Positions 44,811 to 58,000 of a DNA stretch of 64,000 bases are shown piece by piece. The notes beneath the pieces are model-generated. The model had not been told where the DNA came from. It made no database searches and saw only the letters and a program-made list of their open reading frames with translations. Source of the DNA: an uncultured Paracoccaceae bacterium (GTDB lineage Bacteria; Pseudomonadota; Alphaproteobacteria; Rhodobacterales; Rhodobacteraceae). The position numbers and the translations under genes are program-made. The stretch is from assembly GCA_947499715.1 (NCBI GenBank), contig CANMPL010000002.1, positions 248,001 through 312,000 of the forward strand, in the 5' to 3' direction. Numbering within the stretch: the first letter of the stretch is position 1; every line of letters starts with the position of its first letter.

Positions 44811-45884
44811 ATGAAAACGGGCTTCAAAGGCACGTTTGTCATTTCATGGTCGCAGACAGAGCTGGACGGCAACCATGCCGCACCAGTGGCAGACTTGCGC
44901 CCCGGCGCTGTCTGGTCCTGGACAGGTGAAGCGGTGCGCGTCGACGGCCCACGCGGCATCTTGCCCTTGGGCGAGGCTGAAGGCATGGCCAATATGCGCA
45001 GGCGTGCGGCGCTGACGGTGCGGCGCTTGATGGCGCGTGATGGCGTTGCAGCTGACGAAACGCTTTTGCTGAACGACCCGCTTTTTGCCAATAGTTTTGT
45101 CGTGACCGACGGGCGCAACGCCTGGGACGTCGCGTTGATCCCGGCCGGGGCCGGTCGCAAACCGCTTTTGATGTTCCACGGCATGATCCCGCCGCGCAAC
45201 GCAGAACTGTGGATCGTGCGCCAAAACATCAACGCCCATGTCCGCAATCAGGCAGAGGCGGATCCCGGTGGCGTGATCTGTTTTACCCCCGGCACGATGA
45301 TTGAAACCCCTTTCGGGCCGCGCGACGTGGCGAGCCTTGCTGAAGGTGACTTTGTTCAGACCCAGGACAATGGCCCGGCAGAGATCCTTTGGATGGGGCA
45401 ACGCAAGGTCACTGGCGCCCGGCTGATCGCGATGCCAGAGCTTGCGCCGATCCGGTTGCGCCGGGGTGCGTTGGATGACGATGTGCCCGATGACGGGCTT
45501 TTGGTGTCCCCTGACCACCGCATTGTGCTGCGCGGGGCACGTGCGCGCGCGTTGTTTAACACCGAAGAGGTCTTGGTCGCCGCGCGTGACCTCGTGAATG
45601 ATCGCACGGTGATCAGGGATCGCGCTGTGCGGCAGGTGACCTATGTGCACATGATGTTGCCGCAGCACGAAATCGTGCTGGCCAACGGCGTCCCAACAGA
45701 AAGTTTTCATCCAGCAAGTGCGGCCCTCGCCTCTATGCAGCCCACCGCGCAGGCGCGGATGTTTGACCGCTTGCCAGATCTTGCCTTTGACCCGGCCGCT
45801 TACGGCGATTTTGCCCGTCGCTTTCTGACCAAAAGCGAGGCCGCGATCTTACGTCACGACGCAGGCTGTCACGCTTTCCACTAG
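44811..45884 (+). CDS. Hint-domain (hedgehog/intein-type) protein
   Basis: This 357-aa protein has a C-terminal Hint domain from about residue 160: ICFTPGTMIETPFGPRDVAS is the start with the catalytic Cys, and LLVSPDHRIVLRG is the block with the His. The N-terminal half has the opening MKTGFKGTFVISWSQTELDG common to a roseobacter family. Hint domains self-cleave or transfer their N-terminal part, but here no partner domain follows, so function is unclear. The start at 44811 is preferred to 44778 because it gives the family N-terminus. No signal peptide is seen. Confidence 0.8.
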   Translation: MKTGFKGTFVISWSQTELDGNHAAPVADLRPGAVWSWTGEAVRVDGPRGILPLGEAEGMANMRRRAALTVRRLMARDGVAADETLLLNDPLFANSFVVTDGRNAWDVALIPAGAGRKPLLMFHGMIPPRNAELWIVRQNINAHVRNQAEADPGGVICFTPGTMIETPFGPRDVASLAEGDFVQTQDNGPAEILWMGQRKVTGARLIAMPELAPIRLRRGALDDDVPDDGLLVSPDHRIVLRGARARALFNTEEVLVAARDLVNDRTVIRDRAVRQVTYVHMMLPQHEIVLANGVPTESFHPASAALASMQPTAQARMFDRLPDLAFDPAAYGDFARRFLTKSEAAILRHDAGCHAFH

Positions 45885-46085
45885 GCGTGTTTTGACGGCT
45901 TTGATGTATTGCGGTGCAATCGCGCAACAGAAAAACATCTCATCGGTTGGTTTTCGCCGAAATGCGGCAAGCTGTGGGGACATTCCCCGTTTATTCTGGC
46001 GCCAAGCGTGCAATTTCGACATTTAATATAGGTTAATGAAAGCGCCTTCATGGCGCGCAAAAAAACTCAAAGACAGGGGCGCTGC

Positions 46086-49000
46086 ATGCTGCGTGATCGA
46101 GCGAAGAAGTTTTTCGGTAGGCTGGTCGGTCTAACAGCAGTCATCGTGGCGACTCTGGCGCAGCCCGCCGCCGCAACACCCTTTACAACGACCGTGCCCG
46201 GATCAGGCGTGACGCTGCCGCCTGAATACCCGCAGGCCGGTGGCGTCGCGATGGTCCTGACCGGCGTCAACGGGAATATCTACTACCAGTTTTCAAATCC
46301 CGACGGCGCATTCATCGGTTTTCAAAATCGCGGGGAGCCCAGGCGGTTCCGGGGCAACCCCTTTACGATCAATGACCCCATCAGCCTCGATTGTGGATAT
46401 CGAAGCTGTACGGAATATTTCGGTGGCGCGATTGCCAGTATTGATGTCCGCTTTACCGCCTATGACGGTGACACGCAGGTCGGCGGCTTTGACCGCGACA
46501 ACATCACGCTGGTCATGAATGGCTATGATGTTGGCAGCTGGTCCGGCCTGACCACTGAAATCACCAATACGACCGGCACGCAAAGCTTTGGGTTTCAGGA
46601 CGGCTTTGGCAATAACACCACGAACACCGGGTGGTTCAATTCAACCAATCCCGCGCTATTGCAGAACATTCTGGACACCGGACAGACCACAACGCAGGTG
46701 CGTGACCGCACGCCAAATGACAACTACTGGGATTTCACCCGTGGTGAGTCATTGCCAAATGACGATATCCGCACGATTGCGCCGGGGTATGAACTGACCA
46801 AAACACGTCGCGGCGGGGACACAGAATTCCTGACCGTTGGGCAGGTCATTATCTATGACTACACGGTCGCCAACATCGGTTCCGTCAATATTTCCGATAT
46901 CACGGTTGATGACGACAAGATCGGAAGCGTGACCTGCAGGCCGACGTTCTTGCCGCTCACCGAAAGCGGGCAGCCCAACCCGGCGGTTGCACTTTGTGAC
47001 GCGGAATATACCGTCACCCAGGAAGATGTTGACGCAGGCACGCTAACCAATATCGCCGTCGCGAACGGCACGCCCGAATTCGGTGAGCTTGGCCAGCTTG
47101 AGGCGCAGGTCACATTGACCGGCCCAACGCTGAACCCTGATATGACGCTTGAAAAAGTGGCATCCCCAACCAGCTTTACGACAGCGGGTCAGGTCATCAA
47201 CTACACGATTACGCTGACCAATACCGGCAATGCGACGCTGACCAATGTTGCCGTTTCAGATCCGCTGATCCCCAGCCTTAGCTGTGATGCGACAAGTGTC
47301 GCGCCGCTGTCGTCAGAAAACACCGACAACACAGTCACCTGCACCGGCAGCTATGTTGTTCTGCAGTCGGACGTCGATAATGCCGCTGCCGGGACGCAGC
47401 TGTTGAACACTGCAACCGCCCGCGCGCGCGATCCCAACAACCAGCCGTTGACCGAAACCGCCGACGAAACCGTCAACGGCCCCGCCGCCGCCCCCGCGAT
47501 GGAGGTGACAAAGACAGCAGGCACAGCCAACTTTGACGCCGTCGGCGACGTTCTGAACTATGATATCGCGGTGCGTAACACTGGCAACGTCACGTGGCCG
47601 ACCCCGCCGACGATCACAGACAGCCTTGATCCAAGTGTTACCTGTCCTGCGGGGCCGGTTGCCCCTGGCAACACGGTCACCTGTGCGGCAAGCTATACCG
47701 TGCAACAGATCGACATTGACGCGGGCGAAGTGCTGAACACCGCCAACGCCAGCATCACCGTCAATGCGGCAACCGCGTCAGGCAGCGATGATGCGACGAT
47801 CCCGGCGGTTTTCCTGCCCGGTTTGACCGTCGAAAAGTCGCTCTCCTCTGGGCCGGATCCGTTTTCGGCCACGACGGATCAGTTGGTCTACAGCTATTTG
47901 CTGACCAATACCGGGAACGTGCGTCTGGACGCGGTCAATCTGACGGACGACAAGATTTCGCTGACCTGTCCGGCCGTGACCATCCCGGCGGGTGGCAATA
48001 TCACCTGTACCTCTGACCCCTACACAATTACGCAGGCCGATCTGGACGCAGGCGCTGTCACAAACACCGCCACCGCAAATGCAACAGACCCCGGCGGCAC
48101 CGCAATCACCCCGGTAACAGATGATCTGACGGTGGATGCCGCCCAGATGCCCGCGCTGACCATGGCCAAATCCGGCAGCTTTCACGGGTCGTTTCTTGTG
48201 GGTGAGACGATCAGCTACAGCTATCTGGTCACCAATTCTGGCAATGTCGAATTGCCGGGACCTTTCACGGTAAATGACAACAAATTCCTGCCCACGGTCA
48301 TTTCCTGCCCGGCAGGCGCGCTTGCACCGACCGATAGCGTGACTTGTACCGCCAGCTACTCGATTGATGCCGCCGATATTACGGCAGGATTTGTCAGCAA
48401 CTCAGCCACGGCCAACACGACCTTTGACGGCAACCCGGTGACGTCGAATTCCGACGCAGTGAACCTCTCACCCACGGGCACGCCATCGCTGGCGATCTCA
48501 AAAAGTGCCGATCTGGCCAGTTTCTCGGCGCTGGGCGAGACGATCACCTACACCTTCACTGTCACCAATGACGGCACATTGGACATTGATCTGACCGGTG
48601 TGGATGCAACCACGATTGTGTCAGACGACAAGATCGGTGCGGGCGGAGTGGACTGCGCTGACCCCAATCCATTGCCCGCCGCCTTGCTGATCGGTCAAAG
48701 CCTGACCTGTACCGGGACCTATGATGTCACCCAGACCGATATCGACAACGCAGAGGTTACCAATATCGCCACCGCCACGTTGACCGTGGCAGGCAGCGAC
48801 GTCACCAGCCCAGAGACGGACGCGACGGTGCCGTCAGCGATCACACCGGGCTTCACCCTTGATAAGGTGACCGCTACTGCGGACTACGGCGATGTTGGCG
48901 ACCCGATTGACTATACCTTCAGTGTCACAAACACCTCTGCTCAGACGATCACGACGATTGATATCAGTGACCCGTTGCTGGGTGGTTTGATTTGTACCGT

Positions 49001-52000
49001 CGGCCCGGTTGGCCCCTCAGCGACCGTCAGTTGCCCCGCGACCTACACCTATAACGTCACGCAAGGTGATCTCGACAATGGGTCCGTGACCAATAATGCC
49101 ACGGCATTGGGCCGCACCCCAAGCGGTGCGCCGCTGACCGCCTCTGACAGCGAAACGGTCAATGCGGATGGGACCGTGCTGCCTAGCCTGTCGGTTGACA
49201 AACGCGCCTCTGCCGCGACGTTTGCGGCTGTGGGCGAAGTGATTGACTATGTGATCGACGTCACCAACGACGGCAAGATTACACTGACCGATGTGGTCGT
49301 CACCGATCCGCAACTTGGGCTGACCTGCAACCTGCCTGCTATCGCGCCGGGCGCCACCAATAGCAGCTGCTCGGGTCGCCATACGATTACCCAAGCCGAC
49401 ATCGACGCCGGATCTTATGTGAACACGGCCAACGCTGCGTCGGCCGCAAATGGTCTGAGCGATTCTGACCCCAACACAGTCACTGGCCCTGCCGCTGATC
49501 CTTCGGTTGCACTCAGCAAGACCGCTGATGGTGGCTTTACGCTCAAAGACGATGTGGTGACATTCACGCTGCGGGCAGAAAACACCGGCAATGTCACGCT
49601 GACCGGTGTCACGATCAGCGATCCCGATGTGACCTTTGCACCCGCTTGTGTGGCGCAGGATCTGGCGCCGGGGCAAAGCTATAGCTGTACCGGCACTTAC
49701 ACAGTGTTGCAGGCCGACGTTGATGCAGGCGGCTTTACCAATGTGGGTGGTGTCACGGGCAACCCGCCAACTGGCCCGGCAGAGACTGACAGCGCCAGCG
49801 TCGACGTCCCCGGACCTGCCGAAAACCCCGGCGTCAGCGTCGACAAGACCATCGCGGGCAATCCTGCGTCCTTTGCGCTGGGCGAAACGCTGACGTTCAA
49901 CTTTGTTGTGACCAACACGGGCAACGTCACGCTGACGGGGCTGAACATCAATGACCCTGACCCGCGCATCACGCTCAATTGTGCGCTGGATGATCTGGAA
50001 CCGGGCGAAAGCACAACGACTTGCGCCGGTGGCACACCTGCGCTGACGGCGGATCTGACCATCACACAGGACGAGGTTGATTTTGGCGCGGTCACCAACA
50101 CCGTCGACGTGATCGGTGCCACAACCGAAGGCACAGCCGTTGCCGCCGATGATGAGGTTACGATCACCGGCCCCGACCAGACCCCCGAATTGTCTGTCGT
50201 GAAGACGTCACCGACTGGCGGCTTTACTGCTGTTGGCGACACGATCACCTATGACTACGTGGTGACAAATGTGCTGGCCGGAAACCCCGGTGCTATCACC
50301 ATCACTGAACCGATCACCATCGACGATGACCGCACACCGGTGGTCTGCGATCCAGTTGGCGCAGGCCTCGCCCCCGGCGACAGCTTGAATTGCACCGCGA
50401 CCTATACCGTCACACAGGCCGATCTTGATGCGGGCGATGTGACCAACGTGGCCTTTGCTGAAGTCACCCAGCCCGTCGTGCCAAATGCCACCTATCCAAA
50501 TGGCGTCGCAGAGGTGGATTCACCCACCGACACGGTCACAGTGACTGCCGGTCAGACACCCGGAATCGCAATCCAAAAGGCGGTGACTGCTGGCACGCCA
50601 TCGACCTATGCCGCTGTCGGCGACACGATCAGCTACACCTTTACGGTACGCAACACCGGCAATGTGACGCTGACTGCACCCTTCACAGTGAACGATCCTG
50701 ACATCGACCCGGCACTGGCCTGCGGCTCCGGCGCTGTGGCCCCCGGCGGATCCGTGACCTGCACCGCGATCTGGACGGCGGAACAGACGGATATCGACAA
50801 TGGCGACTTTACCAACTCTGCCACGGCAAGCACCACATTCGGCGGCAACCCGGTCAATACGCCCAGCCCCGCATCGGTGACCGTCAATGCCGTGCAGACC
50901 CCCGCCATGGAGGTCGAAAAAGTCCTGAGCGATATTCTGGGCGACGGCGGATTCAACACCTCTTCGACGCTGGAATACACCTATCAGATCACCAACACCG
51001 GCAACCAAACGATTGTCGGCCCGATTGATATCACCGACAATCTAATCGGCACGTTCACCTGTGCGGCAGGTGATCTGGCACCAACCGATGCGCCGGTAAC
51101 CTGTACCGCAACATATCCGATCACGGCAGATGACGTGGCCTTTGGCAGCGTCACCAACACAGCCTTTGCATCCAGTCCGACCGTCGATAGCCCCCCCACG
51201 TCCGAGACTGTGCCAGAAGGCGAGCCGCCGACCATCTCGATTACCAAGACGCCTGACGTGACGACCTTCAACATGGTCGGCGACGTGATCACCTATACAT
51301 TTACCGTCACCAACACGAGCCCCGGCGGCGCGCTGGCCCCGTCTATCGCGCGACGGATCGTGATCCGTGACGACAAGATCCCGGGCGATATCGAATGTTT
51401 TGACAGGACCCGCGACACCGCAAGCGCTGGGCCCACCAATGATCTTGACCCCGGCGAGACGTTCACCTGTTTTGAACAGCCGACATATACCGTGACCCAA
51501 GCTGATCTGGATGCAGTTGCATCAGGCGTTGCCACTGGCTTTGTCACCAACAACGCCGCTGGCATCGTCACGACCATTCCGTCGGGCAGCGCCGAGATTT
51601 CATCGCCGCCGGTGCAGGCAACCGTTCCGGGTGAAGCCAACAACCTGCTGACCGTCGCCAAATCTGTGACGGCAGGCAATAACCCGGCCGCCGTCGGTGA
51701 TACGCTGACCTATCAAATCACCGTGGATAACGACGGCAATCAGACGATCTCTGGCCTCGCGATTTCGGATCCGCTGATCCCAACGCTCAGCTGTCTTTAC
51801 AACGGTGCCGCCAGCCCGACGACATTGGCCCCCGGCCAGCAGGCGGTCTGCACCGGCACCTATCAGGTCCAGCAATCCGATCTGGATGCGGGCACGACCC
51901 TTGATAACATCGCTGATGTCGCAGGAAACACGCCACAAGGCGTGGCAGTGACAGGCACTGACGACAATAACCATCCGCTTGTGACACCCACGCCGGGCGT

Positions 52001-55000
52001 CACAATCCTCAAGGAACTGGCGCAGGGCGAACCAATGACGGCCTTCTCAGCCGTGGGTCAGCAGGTTCCCTATCAGATCACCGTCACCAATAGCGGCAAC
52101 GTCACCCTGACCAGCACGACCGTCACCGATATCCTCTTCCCCGGAGAGCAATGCGACATCGGCCCGCTTGCGCCGGGCCAGCAGGACACGTCTTGCGTGT
52201 TCACCTATACCGTCACGCAAGAGGATCTGGATCGCGGCACGCTGGACAACGCAGCAACGGCGAACTCCACGACGGACAATTATGGCCCCGTGGATGACAG
52301 CGATGATATCACCGGCAACGGCCCAGACCGCGAACCTGCGATCACGGTGACCAAAACGGCGCTTGATACGACGTTCGCCAATGACGGCGACACGCTTGAG
52401 TATTCCTTTGTTGTCGCCAACACAGGCAATGTCACGCTGACCTCTGCCGCGACATTGACCGACCCAAAGATCCCGTCACTGACCTGTGGGAACCGTTTGC
52501 CCGATACCGGCCCGGCACCTGATTTTGACCCTGTTCTGCTGCCCGATAGCTTCTTTACCTGCACCGGCACATATACCGTTGATCAAGTCGACGTTGACGC
52601 AGGTTTTGTCACCAATATCGCCACGGCAGAGGTCGCAGACCCAGTCAATGGCGGCACAATCAGTGACACCGACACTGCCACCGTCAACGGCACGCGCTCG
52701 CCTGCGTTTACCGTGGCAAAGGCTGCCTCTGACACCACCAACGTGGCAGAGGGTGACACGATCACCTATACCTACACTGTGGTGAACACCGGCAATGTGA
52801 CACTGACCGGAATTACACTGACTGACAGCCATACCTCTGCCAGCGGCACTTCAAATCTGACAATTTCCGGTGGTGGCACGATCACCTCGCTTGATCCGGG
52901 CGACACGGCGCAGCTGACGGCGACTTATCTGGTCACGCAAGAGGATATTGATGCAGGCGCTGATCTGACCAACACCGTCACAGCCAACGCAACACCGCCC
53001 GTCGGGGTAACGCCACCGCCGACACAAACCGCGGACGAAACTGTCGACGTCGCAGACCCCGATCCTTCGCTTGAGGTGGTCAAGACGGTCACGCCGCCCG
53101 CTTCGCTGGTTGCCGGTGAAACGGCGGTGTTCAACATCACCGTTAGCAACACGGGCAACGTGACACTCGACAACATTGCCTTGGCCGACACCCTGCGCCG
53201 CGCAGATAACACGCTGATTAGCCCATCCGTTCCGACCTTCACAGGCGGCGATACCGGCGGCGATGACGAACTTGGCCTGACTGAGGTTTGGACTTACCAG
53301 CTGTCACATGTGCTGACCCAAGACGATATCGACGCGGGCGGACTTGTGAACACGGTGACCGTTGAGGCCGATGATCCCTTTGACACGCCTGTTACGGATG
53401 TCTCTCATCCCACGCCCGGCGGTGGGTCAACGCCCACCAGCCTGCCGATTGCACCCATGCCTGACATCGAAGGCGAAAAGGTCATCACCGCAGGCCCGGT
53501 AACCCTTGGCGGCATTGTCCGGTTCGAGATTACGGCGACCAACACCGGTAATGTGACGCTGACAGGTGTCGGCATTTCGCAAGACACCCTGCGCCGCGCG
53601 GATGGCACAACGCTTAGCCTGACCTCTGGCCCGACGTTCTTTCAGGCCGATGCCGGGTCATCCTCTGGCACGCTGATCCCGGGTGAGACCGCCACCTATC
53701 GCGCCACCTATCAGCTCACGCAGGATGACATCGACGCAGGCGGCATCGACAACCGTGCACGCGTTGTGGGCACGGATCCCAACGGCACGATTGTTAACGA
53801 TCTGACCGACGCAGGCACGCCCGGCGACAACAGCGACCGGACCGTTCTGACGATCCCGGCCAACCCTGCACTTTCGCTGGTAAAGACGCTCACAGCGGGT
53901 GGGCCAACCTTTGATGCTGTCGGTGATGCGCTGACCTATACCTTTACCGTGACAAACGATGGCAATGTGACGATCACCGATCCGATCAGCATCACCGACC
54001 CGTTGATCACCAATGACGGCGGCACGATTACCTGTGGTCCCGTGCCCCTTGCCCCCGGCGATAGCCTGGATTGCACCGGCACCTATACCGTTGATCAGAA
54101 TGATCTGAACGCCGGGCAAGTTGATAACTCGGCCACCGCAACTGATGGCACCACCACCAGCCCTGCCGCGACGGAATCCGTTCCTGCGCAGCAAACCCCC
54201 GGTGTTTCAGTGGATAAAGAGGCGATTTCGATCTCGACCGGCGACAACGACGTGACCAACCCTGCGAACTTTATCGCAAATGCGGTGATCTCTTACGAAT
54301 ACACGGTGGTGAATACGGGCAATATCAACCTGACCGGCGCTGTCATGGTCAGCGACAACCTGATCACGGGCGGCGCGACTTGTCCGGCCAACCCGAACCC
54401 CGGACTTGCTCCGGGCGATAGTCTGGTCTGTACCGCGACATATACCGTGTCGCAGGCAGAGGTAGACGTGGGCTCTGCCACCAACACCGCGACGGCCACC
54501 GTCGATGGCATCACATCACCACCCGATGCCGTTACCGTGCCAACAGGCTCTGCCCCCGGTCTGAGTATCGTCAAATCGCTGATCAGCGTTGAGAACCCCG
54601 ATACGTCAGTTCAACCGGGGCTGGAGTATGACGAAGTCGACGATGTGCTTGTCTTTGAGTTTGTGGTTACAAACACCGGCAACGCTGCCTTTAGCCGCGA
54701 TATCGTGATTGATGACCCGCTTTTGGACGTGCCGGTCACATGTTGGACCCCAACAGGCGGTGACCCGGACTTTACCCCAGAAAACGCCACGGATCCGGCA
54801 GAGACGGCAACCTGTTCCGGCCGCCTGACTATTGATCAGGACGATCTGGATGCGGGCGATGTGTTCAACAGCGCGACCGCCAACACCACCTTTGGGCCGC
54901 TTCCCGGTACGCCGATCATCTCACCTCCCGGCACCGAAACTTCGGATGCTGCGACGGATCCGATGCTCAGCATCACGAAGACCGCAGATGTAGGATCCTT

Positions 55001-58000
55001 TGCCAACGTCAATGATCCAATCGTCTACACGCTGACGGTGACCAACAATGGCAACCAGACCCTGAGCAATGTGCAGGCGCGAGATGACCTTCTGCCATTG
55101 TCATGCAACATCGGCACGCTTGCACCCGGTGCCAGCGACAATAGCTGCTCTGGCACATATCTGGTCACGCAAGACGACATCGACACCGGTTCGATCCTGA
55201 ACGCGGCTTCGGCCTCTGGGCTGACGCCACAAGGCGCATCGGTTGATGATGACACCACCCTGACCGTGGGCGGGCCAACACCCGCGCCCGCCTTTACGCT
55301 GGTGAAATCCGCAACACCTGATCCATTTGGTGCTGTTGGCACAGCCATCACCTATACCTTCACTGTTCAGAACACAGGCAATGTGACCCTGACCGATCTT
55401 GCGATCACAGATGATATCACCACGCCCGCCTATAGCTGCGATATCGCGCGCCTAGATGTTGGTGAGATCAACGACACCTGCACACTGTCTTATACTGTCA
55501 CCCAAGACGACAAAGACGCAGGCGAGATCGAAAACACCGCAGAGGCAGAAGCGACCGACCCCAACGGCACCGTGGTTGACCGCGAAGACACGATCACCAC
55601 TCCAGCGCAGCCCGCTGTGCCGGGGCTGAAGGTCGTCAAGACCTCTAGCGCGCCTAACAGCTTCCTTGGCTCGGACATCACCTACACCTTGCGCCTGATC
55701 AATACCGGCGACGTGACGCTGACGATTGATAGCCTTACTGACACGATGACGCGCCGGAATTTTGCGGCCACACCGACAACCCTGACAACGCCGTTTGGCG
55801 GGCTTACCGGAGATGCCGACGGCGACGGCCGGTTGGATGTAACAGAGGTATGGACCTACACCGCCACCAAGCGGATTACGCAGGCCGATATTGACGCGGG
55901 CGGCGTGGACAACACCGTGCTGGTCGAGGCGACGGACCCCTTTGGCACGCCTGTCGATGACACCTCTGATGACGGCAATGATGCTGACGGCAATACCGAC
56001 GATGACCCGACAGAGTTCATCATCGTGCCCGGTCCCGCAATCAGTCTTGTCAAGACGATCACCACCACCGGCGCGGTTGCCGGGGACGAGGTTGTCTTTA
56101 CCCTGCTCGCCACCAATCAGGGCAATACCACGCTCTTTGGGATCGACGTGAGTGATACGCTCACGGATGCGGACGGCAATGTTCTGTCAACGGCCGCCCC
56201 CACGATCGTGGACCCCGCCAGCTTGCCGGGGTCTATCGCGCCCGGTCAGATCCTGACCTACGAGCTGCGCTATACATTGACCCAGTCGGATGTGGATTCA
56301 GGCGGCATTTCGAACACCGCAATCGTCATGGCCACAGCACCGAATGGTGACCCGGTCGATGATACCTCGGACAATGGTGATGACACTGACGGCAACACGA
56401 TGGATGACCCCACCGTGCTGACCATCTTGCCTGAACCCGCGCTAGAGGTCACGAAACTGGCCGTGCCATTTGCCGATCCCGACGCCACAATCGTGGCAGG
56501 CGACGTGGTCGAATTCACCATCACGGCAGAAAACACAGGCACAGTGACCCTGTCGGATCTGGTGATCACCGATACGCTCACCAACCTTGATGGCGACCCG
56601 CTGACACCGGACAGCATCAGCTTTACCGATGGCGATGATGAAACCGCGCTGATCCCCGGTGCGATCAATACCTTCACCGTGCTTTACACGCTGACCCAAG
56701 CCGACATCGACAGCGGCGGCGTCGAAAACACGGCAACAGGCGATGCAAGTGACCCCGATGACAACCCGCTGACGGATGTCTCTGACAACGGCATTGATGA
56801 TGATGGCAACACGACGGATGACCCCACGGTGATCCCGATCAACCAGATCGCCAGCTTGGAAGCCACGAAAGAGGCGACAACGCCGGAACTGATTGGTGCC
56901 AACCGCTATCAGGTGACGTTTGATATGACCGTCACGAATACCGGCAACATCACCCAGACAGAAATTCGGGTGATCGACGACCTCGTGGCCTTTACCACCC
57001 CGGCAGAGCTCATCAGCACGACCGTCCCAACCGCCACCGGTTGGTCCGGTACGGGTGGCCCGAACCCTGCGTTCAACGGCGCCTCTGACACCAACATGCT
57101 GACCGCTGGCGTGTCCTTGGCACCGGGTGATACCGGCACGCTGCAAATCGTGGTGGAATACGACACGTCCCAAGGCTTCCCCGGTCAGGCCAATACGATC
57201 TCGGTTGTCTCATCGACCGTGACAACACCTGTCACGGCAGAGGCATCGGTGCCGCGTGTGGCAGCACCTGATATCTTTGCCAGCAAATCCGTGGCGCCTG
57301 AAAAGGTGCTGCGCGGCGGCACGGTAACCTATACGCTGACCTTCCAGAACAGGCTGGCACAGGCTGAACCGGGGCTGACCATTGTGGATATCATGCCCGC
57401 TGGTGTGATCTACACCCCCGGCACCGCGCAGTTCGATGGTGTGGCCATCGGCGATCCGGTGACCGTGGGCAACCAGTTGCGCTGGACGCCGCTGGCGCTT
57501 GCACCACTTGGCACCAGCAACCTGACCTTTGACGCCCGCGTTGTCGGCGATGCCTATGAAATGGTGAACCGGACCTTCGTGCTTGGACCTGACGGAGCCG
57601 TCGTTTCCAACACCGCAACCGCGACGATCACGCGCCCACCAGAGGCGGTGTTTGAATGCTCCGACATCATCGGCAAGGTCTTTGATGACGAAAACTTCAA
57701 TGGCTACCAAGACGGCATTGTTGAACCGGATCGGTCCCAGATCACAGATCAGACCTACGTTGGCGGTAAGGGTGGCGGCAAACTTGCCCCTGAAATCGCA
57801 CTGCCCGGCGCTGAAGAAGGCCTGCCCGGCGTGCGCCTGTCGACCGTCAATGGCACGCTGATCACCACGGACGAATATGGCCGCTTCAGCGTGCCATGCG
57901 CGGAACTGCCTGCCGCCATCGGGTCCAACTTCACGCTGAAGCTTGATGAACGCACGCTGCCGACCGGCTATTCCGTTACCACGGAAAACCCGCGCACTAT

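Noticed and set aside
46800-57250. Regularly spaced DNA repeats considered as a CRISPR or satellite array
   Set aside because: The repeats are in-frame parts of DUF11 domains with diverged sequence; there are no identical direct repeats separated by unique spacers, and no cas genes.
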